Positions 1-5,954 of a DNA stretch of 6,700 nt are shown one piece after another. A program made the position numbers and the translations under genes. Position 1 is the first letter of the stretch. Each line of letters begins with the position of its first letter. The DNA comes from Pseudomonadota bacterium (lineage in GTDB: Bacteria; Pseudomonadota; Alphaproteobacteria; Acetobacterales; Acetobacteraceae). The stretch covers positions 1-6,700 of the forward strand of contig JAKAZX010000227.1 of assembly GCA_021826485.1 (NCBI GenBank). Direction: 5' to 3'. The notes beneath the pieces were generated by a model. It searched no databases, had not been told where the DNA came from, and saw only the letters and a list, made by a program, of their open reading frames with translations.

Positions 1-455
1 AGCGCTATGGCGTCGTGACGATGGATACCGAGGGCCGCGCCCTCGATATCGTCGAGAAGCCGGCGGCGCCGCAATCCAACTGGGCGGTGATCGGCCTGTA
101 TTTTTACGATGCGCGGGTCAGCGAGCTGGCGGCGCAGGTGCGGCCCTCCGCCCGCGGCGAGCTGGAGATCACCGACCTGAACCGGCTGTACATGCAGGAC
201 CGCTCGCTGCATGTCGAGCGGCTCGGCCGCGGCTGTGCGTGGCTCGATGCGGGAACGCCGGACTCGCTGTTGCAGGCGGCAACCTTCGTGCAGACCATCC
301 AGTCGCGCCAGGGCATGCTGGTCGGCTGTCCCGAGGAAGTGGCCTTCCGCATGGGCTGGATCGACGCCGCCCAGTTGCGCGGCCAGGCGGCGGCGCTCGG
401 CAAGACGGAACTGGGCCGCGTGCTCGCCGAACTCGCCGACGGGCTGCACGCCTGA
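1..455 (+). CDS. rmlA: Glucose-1-phosphate thymidylyltransferase (RmlA), C-terminal part
   Basis: RmlA condenses glucose-1-phosphate with dTTP to give dTDP-glucose, the first step of dTDP-L-rhamnose synthesis in the cytoplasm. The gene enters from the left edge: the reading frame is already open at base 3 and reads RYGVV, the family's usual RYGVVxFD segment, so the GTG at 15 is internal and not a start. About 150 codons are present, roughly the C-terminal half of a protein usually near 290 residues. Visible family signatures, in order, are IVEKP, the GLYFYD strand, GELEITDLNRLYM, GRGCAWLDAGTPDSLL and the C-terminal CPEEVAFRMGWID. The N-terminal nucleotide-binding motif lies outside the window. 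The stop is 13 nt before rmlC, and rmlC and rmlD follow, which supports the assignment. No truncation or frameshift is seen in the visible part. Confidence 0.95.
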   Translation, partial: RYGVVTMDTEGRALDIVEKPAAPQSNWAVIGLYFYDARVSELAAQVRPSARGELEITDLNRLYMQDRSLHVERLGRGCAWLDAGTPDSLLQAATFVQTIQSRQGMLVGCPEEVAFRMGWIDAAQLRGQAAALGKTELGRVLAELADGLHA

Positions 456-457
456 AC

Positions 458-462
458 AGGAG
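458..462 (+). promoter_or_regulatory. Shine-Dalgarno of rmlC
   Basis: AGGAG lies 6 nt before the ATG at 469, in the short rmlA-rmlC gap. It supports that ATG as the rmlC start and shows rmlC has its own ribosome entry within the operon. Confidence 0.7.
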
Positions 463-468
463 CGTTGA

Positions 469-1026
469 ATGCAAGTCGAACGCCTCGCGATCCCGGACGT
501 GATCCTGCTGACGCCGCCGCGCTTCGCCGATGCGCGCGGCTTCTTCAGCGAGACCTGGAACGCCGCGCGCTTCGCCGATGCCGGCGTCGATGCGCATTTC
601 GTGCAGGACAACCACAGCCTGTCGCGGGCGCCCGGCACGGTGCGCGGCCTGCACTGCCAGATCGCGCCGCGCGTCCAGGGCAAGCTGGTGCGCTGCATCC
701 GCGGCGCGATCTGGGATGTCGCGGTGGATATCCGCCACGGCTCGGCCACCTACGGGCAGCACGTGGCGGCGACGCTGAGTGCGGAGAACGGATCGCAGCT
801 CTGGATTCCCGGCGGCTTCCTGCACGGGTTCTGCACGCTGCAACCGGACAGCGAGGTGCTCTACAAGGTCACCGCCGACTACGACCGCGCCAGTGAGCGC
901 GGGGTGGTCTGGGACGACCCCGATCTGCGCCTGAACTGGCCGGTCGCGCCGGGGCAGGCGGTGCTGTCGGACAAGGACCGCGCGTTGCCGCGAATCGGGG
1001 AATGCGATGTCTGGTTCCGGATCTGA
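469..1026 (+). CDS. rmlC: dTDP-4-dehydrorhamnose 3,5-epimerase (RmlC)
   Basis: RmlC epimerises C3 and C5 of dTDP-4-keto-6-deoxy-D-glucose, the third step to dTDP-L-rhamnose. The 185-residue protein has the normal family length and a cupin (jelly-roll) pattern. Landmarks are ARGFFSETWN (22-31), VQDNHSLS (45-52), GTVRGLHCQ (56-64) with the likely catalytic His62, QGKLVR (70-75), IPGGFLHGF (113-121) with His119, YKVTADYD (132-139) with the active-site tyrosines Tyr132 and Tyr138, and WDDPDLRLNWP (148-158). Asp170, in LSDKD, probably pairs with the catalytic His. The residue after the catalytic His is Cys where many homologues have Tyr or Phe; this is unlikely to abolish activity. The start at 469 follows a good AGGAG. 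The gene sits between rmlA and rmlD and overlaps the longer rmlD start by 20 nt. Confidence 0.96.
   Translation: MQVERLAIPDVILLTPPRFADARGFFSETWNAARFADAGVDAHFVQDNHSLSRAPGTVRGLHCQIAPRVQGKLVRCIRGAIWDVAVDIRHGSATYGQHVAATLSAENGSQLWIPGGFLHGFCTLQPDSEVLYKVTADYDRASERGVVWDDPDLRLNWPVAPGQAVLSDKDRALPRIGECDVWFRI
996..1001 (+). promoter_or_regulatory. Possible Shine-Dalgarno favouring the upstream rmlD start
   Basis: A CGGGGA stretch inside the end of rmlC lies 5 nt before the ATG at 1007. The alternative rmlD start at 1031 has only a weak CCGGA-like match upstream. This site therefore favours the longer rmlD, although homology favours the shorter one. Confidence 0.4.
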
Positions 1027-1900
1027 CCGCATGATGCTGGTCACCGGCGGCACCGGGCAGGTGGCGCAGGCACTCGCCCAAGCGGGGGCCCAGGCGGGCG
1101 GCGGGCGGCGGATGCAGGTGGTCGGCCGACCGGCGCTGGATTTCGACCGGCCGGAGACGATCGCCGCGGTGCTGGACGCGGCCCGGCCGTCCATCGTGGT
1201 GAACGCCGCCGCCTATACCGCCGTGGACCGGGCGGAGAGCGAGCCGGTGGCGGCCTATCGCGCCAATTGCGACGCGCCCGCCGCGATCGCCGCGTGGTGC
1301 GTCGCCAACAACGCCCGCCTGATCCACCTGTCCACGGACTACGTGTTCGACGGCGAGAAGGGCCAACCCTATGTGGAGGCCGACGACACCGCCCCCACCT
1401 GCGTCTATGGCGCCAGCAAGCTGGCCGGCGAGGAAGCGGTGCTGAAGGCCGGCGCGCAGACGCTGATCCTGCGCACCTCCTGGGTGTTTGCGCCGGTCGG
1501 GCGGAATTTCGTGCTCACCATGCTGGCCGCGGCGCGCAAGACCAGCCGGCTGCGCGTGGTCGCCGACCAGTTCGGCTGCCCCACCGCCGCCGCCGATCTG
1601 GCGACCGCGATCCTGGCGCTCGCCGACATGTGGGAAGGTCTCAACGGCGGCGTCTACCACGCCGCCGGCAGCGGCGCGACGACTTGGTACGGCCTGGCGG
1701 AAGCGGTGTTCGCGCGGGCGGAGCGGCACGGGCTGAAGTGGCCGGAGCTTGAGCCGATCGCCACCGCCGACTGGCCGACGCCGGCCCGCCGGCCGCCGGA
1801 TTCGCGGCTGGATTGCAGCCGCCTGGAACAGACCTTCGACGTGACGCTGCCGCACTGGAAGGACAGCGTGGCCCGCACCGTCGATGCCGTCCTCGGATGA
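1007..1900 (+). CDS. rmlD: dTDP-4-dehydrorhamnose reductase (RmlD)
   Basis: RmlD reduces dTDP-4-keto-L-rhamnose to dTDP-L-rhamnose with NAD(P)H, the last step of the pathway. It is an extended short-chain dehydrogenase of 297 residues from this start, normal for the family. The Rossmann motif GGTGQVAQAL follows MMLVT near the N-terminus. Further landmarks are NAAAYTAVDRAES, STDYVFDGEKGQPY, the catalytic YGASK (Tyr134, Lys138), RTSWVF, DQFGCPT, and the C-terminal RRPPDSRLDCSRL substrate-site signature. The start is uncertain. ATG 1007 has a GGGGA upstream but adds MSGSGSDR before the first beta strand, while ATG 1031 or 1034 gives the family's usual N-terminus. The gene overlaps rmlC at its start and the next glycosyltransferase by 17 nt at its end, so translation is probably coupled. 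Confidence 0.95.
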   Translation: MSGSGSDRMMLVTGGTGQVAQALAQAGAQAGGGRRMQVVGRPALDFDRPETIAAVLDAARPSIVVNAAAYTAVDRAESEPVAAYRANCDAPAAIAAWCVANNARLIHLSTDYVFDGEKGQPYVEADDTAPTCVYGASKLAGEEAVLKAGAQTLILRTSWVFAPVGRNFVLTMLAAARKTSRLRVVADQFGCPTAAADLATAILALADMWEGLNGGVYHAAGSGATTWYGLAEAVFARAERHGLKWPELEPIATADWPTPARRPPDSRLDCSRLEQTFDVTLPHWKDSVARTVDAVLG

Positions 1901-2849
1901 GGCCGGGGGCCGGCCGGCCCCGGCCGGCCGCGTCATAATCCTGCTCGCCACCTTCAATGGCGGCGCCTATCTGAACGAACTGATTGCAACGTTCAGCGCG
2001 CAGACGCATCAGGACTGGCTGGTGCTGTGGCGCGACGACGGGTCCAGCGACGACACCGTGGCGCTGCTGGAGGCGTTCACCGCCGATGTCGGGCCGGCGC
2101 GCTGCCGGCGGCTCGCCACCCCGTTTGCGCATCTCGGCGCGGCGGCGAGCTTTCTTGCCCTGCTGCGCGCGGCGCTTCCGCTGCTGGGGCCGCGGGATGC
2201 CGTCGCCTTCGCCGACCAGGACGACGTTTGGCTCGGGGACAAGCTGGCGCGCGGCATGGCGGCGCTGGGCGGCGTTCCGGCGGGGCGGCCGGCGCTGTCC
2301 TGTGCCCGCCAGTATCTGGTGGACGCGCAGCTCAACCTGCTCGGCCAATCGCCGGCCATCCGGCGCCCGCCGGGCTTCCCGGCGGCGCTGGCGCAGAACA
2401 TCGCCACCGGCTGCACCATCCTGCTGAACCGCCCGGCGGCGGCGCTGGTCGCCGGCAGCGCGCCGCCCCCAACGCTGCTGCACGACTGGTGGAGCTACGT
2501 GCTGGTCACCGCCGCCGGTGGCGCGGTGCTGGTCGATCCGGTGCCGACGGTGCTGTATCGCCAGCATGGCGGCAACGCGGTGGGCGCGCCCGCGGGGCTG
2601 GCCGGCCGCGCGCGGGGGGCGATCCGGCGCGGGCCGGGCACCTTCATGCGCCTGTTCCGCGATACGCTGGGCGCGCTCGCCGCCCGGCCCGAGCTGCTCA
2701 CCCAAGCCGCGCGGGCGGACGTGGCACGGCTGCGGGCGGCGCTGGCGGGCGGGCGGCTGCGCCGGCTGGCGGCGCTGGCGATGCCCGGCCTCAGCCGCCA
2801 GACGGTGCTGGAGACGTGGGCGTTCCGGCTGTGGTTCCTGCTCGGCTGA
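1884..2849 (+). CDS. Family 2 glycosyltransferase, possible rhamnosyltransferase
   Basis: This is a GT-A fold inverting glycosyltransferase that moves a sugar from a nucleotide donor to a growing glycan or lipid-linked acceptor. The 321-residue protein has the GT2 order of motifs: a first beta strand leading to ATFNGGAYLNE (22-32), WRDDGSSDDT (49-58) with nucleotide-contacting Asp51/Asp52, and FADQDDVW (109-116), whose Asp residues form the metal-binding DxD region. DQDDVW is common among rhamnosyltransferase-like GT2 proteins of O-antigen and capsule clusters. A later LLHDWWSYVL (around 198-207) and LYRQHGGNAVG resemble acceptor-side motifs of the same group. Placement directly after rmlACD, with a 17-nt overlap onto rmlD, fits use of dTDP-rhamnose, but donor and acceptor cannot be read from sequence. 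Residues 1-16 are a low-complexity Gly/Pro/Ala leader and there is no clear ribosome site. No transmembrane segment is obvious. The 3' end overlaps the opposing pseudouridine synthase gene. Confidence 0.88.
   Translation: MPSSDEAGGRPAPAGRVIILLATFNGGAYLNELIATFSAQTHQDWLVLWRDDGSSDDTVALLEAFTADVGPARCRRLATPFAHLGAAASFLALLRAALPLLGPRDAVAFADQDDVWLGDKLARGMAALGGVPAGRPALSCARQYLVDAQLNLLGQSPAIRRPPGFPAALAQNIATGCTILLNRPAAALVAGSAPPPTLLHDWWSYVLVTAAGGAVLVDPVPTVLYRQHGGNAVGAPAGLAGRARGAIRRGPGTFMRLFRDTLGALAARPELLTQAARADVARLRAALAGGRLRRLAALAMPGLSRQTVLETWAFRLWFLLG
1910..1929 (+). repeat. Tandem 10-bp GC repeat (CCGGCCGGCC x2)
   Basis: Two adjacent perfect copies of CCGGCCGGCC lie in the first codons of the glycosyltransferase gene and encode part of its Gly/Arg/Pro/Ala leader. 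The stretch is also self-complementary and could form a hairpin just downstream of the start codon. It may be no more than low-complexity GC sequence, prone to slippage in replication. Confidence 0.6.
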
Positions 2850-3495
2850 CCGCCTCCTCCGTCCAGCCGCAGGCGGCCAGCGCCGCGCGCATGTGCGGCG
2901 GCACCGGCGCCTCCGCCGCCACCGGCGGGTCGAGCGGCAGGCGGATCGCGCGCGCCAGCAGATGCAGCCGCCCCTGCCCCGCGCCATAGACCGGGTCGCC
3001 CAGCACCGGGCAGCCAAGCAGGGCGCAATGCGCGCGCACCTGATGCGTCCGCCCGGTGCGCGGATGCAGCTCCAGCCACGCCACCCCGTCGCCGCGCCCG
3101 CGCACCCGCCATTCGGTCACCGCCGGCGCGCCGTCGGGGTCCGCCGCCATGCGCCAGCCGGCGCGCGTCGTGATCTTGCGCAGCGGCGCGGCCAGCGTGC
3201 CGGCCGCCGCCGCCGGCCCGCCTGCGACGACAGCCCAGTAGGTCTTTTCCGCCCGCCCCGCGGCGAATGCCGCCTGCGCCTCCAGCAGCGCGGCGCGGCG
3301 CAGCGCGACCACCAGGCAGCCGGCGGTGTCGGCGTCCAGCCGGTGGGCGAGCCACGGGCCGGCGCGGCGGCGGCCGAGGGTGGGAAACGCATCCTCCACG
3401 CTCGCCCCGCCGCGCGGGCCGGCATGCACCGGCAGGCCGGCCGGCTTGTCCAGCACCACGAAGCGGGCGTCCCGGAACAGGATGGGAAGGTTCAT
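2791..3495 (-). CDS. RluA-family pseudouridine synthase
   Basis: Enzymes of this family isomerise specific uridines to pseudouridine in rRNA or tRNA. The 234-residue protein starts at the ATG whose first base is 3495, giving MNLPILFRDARFVVLDKPAG. That is the standard RluA-type opening strand followed by the DKPAG motif; the open frame extends far upstream but without family resemblance. HRLDADTAG (51-59) carries the catalytic Asp54. EKTYWAVV and the signature HPRTGRTHQVRAH, followed by LGCPVLGDPVYG, complete the catalytic domain. No S4 RNA-binding domain precedes it, as in the short RluA/TruC-like members, so the modified position cannot be assigned. The last 18 or so residues (Ser/Thr/Pro/Gly-rich) are encoded antisense to the end of the glycosyltransferase gene and probably are a dispensable tail. 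It is the only minus-strand gene here and looks unrelated to its neighbours. Confidence 0.93.
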   Translation of the reverse strand: MNLPILFRDARFVVLDKPAGLPVHAGPRGGASVEDAFPTLGRRRAGPWLAHRLDADTAGCLVVALRRAALLEAQAAFAAGRAEKTYWAVVAGGPAAAAGTLAAPLRKITTRAGWRMAADPDGAPAVTEWRVRGRGDGVAWLELHPRTGRTHQVRAHCALLGCPVLGDPVYGAGQGRLHLLARAIRLPLDPPVAAEAPVPPHMRAALAACGWTEEAVSRAGTTAGTPTSPAPSGG

Positions 3496-3540
3496 GCCGC
3501 CGAGGTTGCCAGCAGCGCCGCGGCAGCGGAAGTTGGGGGC
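3496..3540. other. 45-nt divergent intergenic gap
   Basis: This is the only space between the divergently read pseudouridine synthase and 2-hydroxyacid dehydrogenase genes. Any promoter for the right-hand four-gene run must lie here or inside the pseudouridine synthase gene. I see no convincing -35/-10 pair, operator palindrome or AT-rich element. A G-rich stretch (3535-3539) just before the dehydrogenase ATG could act as a weak ribosome site. Confidence 0.4.
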
Positions 3541-4509
3541 ATGCGCATCCACATCCAGAACGACCCGGCCGATACCGATTTCCTCATCACCCCCGCGCAA
3601 TGGCAGACCGCCGCGGCCGAGGAACCGCCGCACGAGGTCAGCTTCGGGGAGACGCCGGCGGATTTCGACCCGGTGCGGGCAACGGTGGAGGTGCTGGTCG
3701 GCCCGCCCCGGTCGCTCAGGCCGCTGCGGCCGCTGGCGGCGCCACGGCTGCGGCTGATCTTCTCCAACGCCGCCGGGGTGGACGGGCTGGCGCCGTTCGA
3801 CTGGCTGCCGCCGGGGGTGACGCTGCTGAACAACCGCGGCACCCACGGGCCGAAGGCGGGCGAATACGTGGCGATGGCCGCACTGCTGCTGGCGGCGCGG
3901 CTGCCGGCGCTGATGGCGGCGCAGCAGGCGGGGGAATGGCGCCGCCTGCCCGCCCCGCCGCTCGCCGGGCGGCGCGCGCTGGTGATCGGCACGGGCGATC
4001 TGGGCAGCGCCGGCGCGCGGCACCTGCGCGCGCTCGGGGTGCGCACCACCGGGCTGAACACAAGCGGCACCGCGCATCCGGATTTCGATGCGGTGCTGCC
4101 GGTCGCGGCGCTGGACGATGCGCTGCCCGCGGCCGATCTGCTGGTGCTCGCCTGCCCGCTCACGCCGGCGACGCGCGGCCTGATGGATGCGCGGCGGCTC
4201 GGGCTGCTGGCGGCAAAGGCGGCGGTGGTGAACATCGGCCGCGGCGCGCTGATCGACAACGATGCCCTGTGCGACATGCTGGATGCGGAACGCCTGGCCG
4301 GCGCGGTGCTGGACGTGTTCCCGGTGGAACCGCTGCCGCACGGCCACCGCATCTGGCGCACGCGCAACCTGATCGCGACACCGCACCAGTCCTGCGACGA
4401 TCCGGTCGCCTACAACGCGCGCGCCCTGGCGATCCTGGCGGCCAACCTGCGCGCCTTGCGCGCCGGCGCGCCGCTGCCCAACCGCGTGGACACCGAGCGG
4501 GGATATTAG
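3541..4509 (+). CDS. D-isomer-specific 2-hydroxyacid dehydrogenase
   Basis: Members of this family reversibly reduce 2-keto acids such as glyoxylate, hydroxypyruvate or phenylpyruvate to D-2-hydroxy acids with NAD(P)H. The 322-residue protein is of normal length. FSNAAGVDGL (around 76-85) and the AGEYVAMAALLLAAR helix belong to the substrate/hinge region. The Rossmann motif is GTGDLGS (150-156). The catalytic triad is intact: Arg234 in NIGRG, Glu263 in DVFPVEPLP, and His282 in TPHQS, with spacing typical of the GyaR/GhrA-like branch. The position after the second beta strand that is usually Asp in NAD-dependent enzymes appears to be Asn173 (GLNTSG), which hints at NADP preference. ATG 3541 is the first start in frame beyond the divergent gene. 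It leads the right-hand gene run, and the next gene begins 3 nt after its stop. The substrate is unknown. Confidence 0.9.
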   Translation: MRIHIQNDPADTDFLITPAQWQTAAAEEPPHEVSFGETPADFDPVRATVEVLVGPPRSLRPLRPLAAPRLRLIFSNAAGVDGLAPFDWLPPGVTLLNNRGTHGPKAGEYVAMAALLLAARLPALMAAQQAGEWRRLPAPPLAGRRALVIGTGDLGSAGARHLRALGVRTTGLNTSGTAHPDFDAVLPVAALDDALPAADLLVLACPLTPATRGLMDARRLGLLAAKAAVVNIGRGALIDNDALCDMLDAERLAGAVLDVFPVEPLPHGHRIWRTRNLIATPHQSCDDPVAYNARALAILAANLRALRAGAPLPNRVDTERGY

Positions 4510-4512
4510 CCG

Positions 4513-4914
4513 ATGTACAGCCTGACGGTCTGCGACCACATCATGATCGCGCATTCCTTCCGCGGCGCCGAATTCGGCCCGGCGCAGCGGCTGCACGGCG
4601 CGACCTACGCCGTGGAGGCGGAATTCCGCGCGCCCGCCCTCGATGCGCTCGGCCTGCTGATCGACATCGGCCTCGCCCGCACCGAGCTGCGGCGGATTCT
4701 CGATGTGCTGGACTACCGCAATCTCGACGAGGCGACGGAGTTCGCCGGCCGCAACACGACCACGGAGGTGGTGGCGCAGCATGTCTGGGAACAGCTCGGC
4801 GCGGCATGCCGCGCCGGCACGCTGGGCGATGGCGGCAAGCGCGTCGCCGCGCTGAAAGTCACGCTGCGCGAAAGCCCGCTCGCCTGGGCGGCGTATGAGG
4901 GCGCGCTGGCATGA
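4513..4914 (+). CDS. 6-pyruvoyl-tetrahydropterin synthase/QueD-like protein lacking canonical active-site residues
   Basis: Canonical PTPS/QueD enzymes convert dihydroneopterin triphosphate to 6-pyruvoyl- or 6-carboxy-tetrahydropterin. The 133-residue protein matches the family length and fold pattern: IAHSF (12-16) for AAH, RLHGATY (26-32) for xLHGHxY, LIDIG for the IDF strand, LDYRNLDE (66-73) for LDHxxLN, NTTTE (81-85) for NPTxE, and LRES (118-121) for the KET/RET segment with pterin-anchoring Glu120. Against QueD the catalytic Cys is Ala24, the catalytic His after LD is Tyr68, and the third zinc ligand (second His of HGH) is Ala30; only His14 and His28 remain of the zinc set. It therefore probably does not perform the standard reaction. 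From memory, HGATY-type relatives occur in other alphaproteobacteria, so this looks like a conserved divergent subfamily rather than decay. A GGGGA about 9 nt upstream supports the start, and the last four bases overlap the next gene. Confidence 0.85.
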   Translation: MYSLTVCDHIMIAHSFRGAEFGPAQRLHGATYAVEAEFRAPALDALGLLIDIGLARTELRRILDVLDYRNLDEATEFAGRNTTTEVVAQHVWEQLGAACRAGTLGDGGKRVAALKVTLRESPLAWAAYEGALA

Positions 4915-5951
4915 ACCGCCTCGCGCTGCTGGTGCCCGCCCCGTTCGCGGCGGTGACGGGCGGCTACGGCTATGACCGCGCCATCGTCGCCGGGCTGCGC
5001 GCAGCCGGGCATGCAGTGCAGGTGATCGAACTGCCCGGCCGGCATCCGCTGGCCGATGCCGCGGCCGAGGCCGGCGCGCGCGCCGCCTGGGACGCACTGA
5101 CCCCGGATGCGGTGCCGGTGATCGACGGGCTGGGCCTGCCCGCCTTCGCGCCGCTGGCCGACCGGCTCGGCAGCCGGCGCGTGCTGGGGCTGGTGCATCA
5201 CCCGACCGCGCTGGAACCGGATTTCGACGAGGCGACGCGCACCGTCCTGCGCGCCACGGAGCGTGCGGTGTTCGCGCGGCTCGCGCGCATCATCGTCACC
5301 AGCCCATCGACCGCCGAACGGCTGGCCGCCGAGTTCAGCGTGCCGCGGGAGCGGATCAGCGTCGTCGTGCCCGGCACCGCCGCGGCGCCGCGCAGCACAG
5401 GTTCGGGCGGCCCGGGCTGCGCCATCCTGTCGGTCGGCGTCATCACGCCGCGCAAGGGGCATGACGTGCTGCTGCGCGCGCTGGCGAAACTGCCGGACCT
5501 GGACTGGACGCTGACGATCGCGGGCGGGGAGCGCGATGCCGTGCATGCGCGCATGCTGCATGGCCTCGCCGACGAACTCGGCATCGCCGCACGCGTGCGC
5601 TTCGCCGGCGAGCTGGCCGCCGACGCGCTGGAGGCGGAATGGCAGCGCGCCGACCTGTTCGCGCTGGCGACGCGGTTCGAGGGCTACGGCATGGCGATCG
5701 CCGAGGCGCTGAAGCGCGGCGTGCCGGTCGCGGTGACCGATGGCGGCGCGGCGGGCGCGCTGCTGTCGCCGCAGACCGGCGTGGTGGCGGCGGTGGGCGA
5801 CGATGCGGCGCTGTCGCGCGCGCTGCGCCGGCTGATCTTCGATGCCGGGCTGCGCGCGCAGATGCGCACAGCGGCGTGGCAGGCGGGCGGCGCGCTGCCG
5901 GAATGGCCTGCACAGGCCGCCGCATTTGCGGACGCGATCGGGGGGGAATGA
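4911..5951 (+). CDS. Family 4 glycosyltransferase (GT-B fold)
   Basis: This is a retaining, cytoplasmic glycosyltransferase using a nucleotide-activated sugar. The 346-residue protein has two Rossmann-like halves. The N-terminal half begins with LALLVPAPF and the glycine loop TGGYGYDRAI (16-25) and contains VHHPTALEPDF, a likely acceptor/active-site region. The C-terminal half opens with SVGVITPRKGHDVLLRAL, in which Arg181/Lys182 are the usual donor-phosphate contacts. It ends with ATRFEGYGMAIAEALKRGVPV, containing the EX7E pair Glu257 and Glu265. These are hallmarks of GT4. Donor and acceptor are unknown. The ATG shares ATGA with the stop of the PTPS-like gene, so the two are very likely translationally coupled, which points to a joint task more than to the rhamnose operon on the left. 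No membrane segment or signal peptide is seen. Confidence 0.9.
   Translation: MNRLALLVPAPFAAVTGGYGYDRAIVAGLRAAGHAVQVIELPGRHPLADAAAEAGARAAWDALTPDAVPVIDGLGLPAFAPLADRLGSRRVLGLVHHPTALEPDFDEATRTVLRATERAVFARLARIIVTSPSTAERLAAEFSVPRERISVVVPGTAAAPRSTGSGGPGCAILSVGVITPRKGHDVLLRALAKLPDLDWTLTIAGGERDAVHARMLHGLADELGIAARVRFAGELAADALEAEWQRADLFALATRFEGYGMAIAEALKRGVPVAVTDGGAAGALLSPQTGVVAAVGDDAALSRALRRLIFDAGLRAQMRTAAWQAGGALPEWPAQAAAFADAIGGE
5942..5947 (+). promoter_or_regulatory. Likely Shine-Dalgarno of the OtnK-type kinase gene
   Basis: A GGGGGA stretch at the very end of the glycosyltransferase gene lies 7 nt before the ATG at 5955. It supports that start and re-initiation after the glycosyltransferase stop. 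Confidence 0.5.
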
Positions 5952-5954
5952 GAC

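Noticed and set aside
169..1957. Overlapping minus-strand open frames under rmlA, rmlC and rmlD
   Set aside because: Shadow frames with low-complexity Arg/Gly/Ala composition against strongly recognised enzymes on the plus strand.
2850..2950. Possible bidirectional terminator after the GT2 gene
   Set aside because: The region is GC-rich and can form stems, but it is coding for the pseudouridine synthase and has no T-run on either strand, so a terminator cannot be supported.
2518..3540. Plus-strand frame running into the 2-hydroxyacid dehydrogenase
   Set aside because: The upstream part has no family similarity and lies opposite the pseudouridine synthase and over the GT2 gene; the homologous region begins at 3541.
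4513..4914. Canonical queuosine gene queD or a functional PTPS
   Set aside because: The catalytic Cys and His and one zinc ligand are missing, and no other queuosine genes (queC, queE, queF) are nearby, so I did not assign the symbol.
3496..5097. Long minus-strand open frame extending the pseudouridine synthase upstream
   Set aside because: The segment before the ATG at 3495 is Arg/Ala-rich, has no domain signature, and is antisense to well-supported genes. It is a by-product of high GC content.
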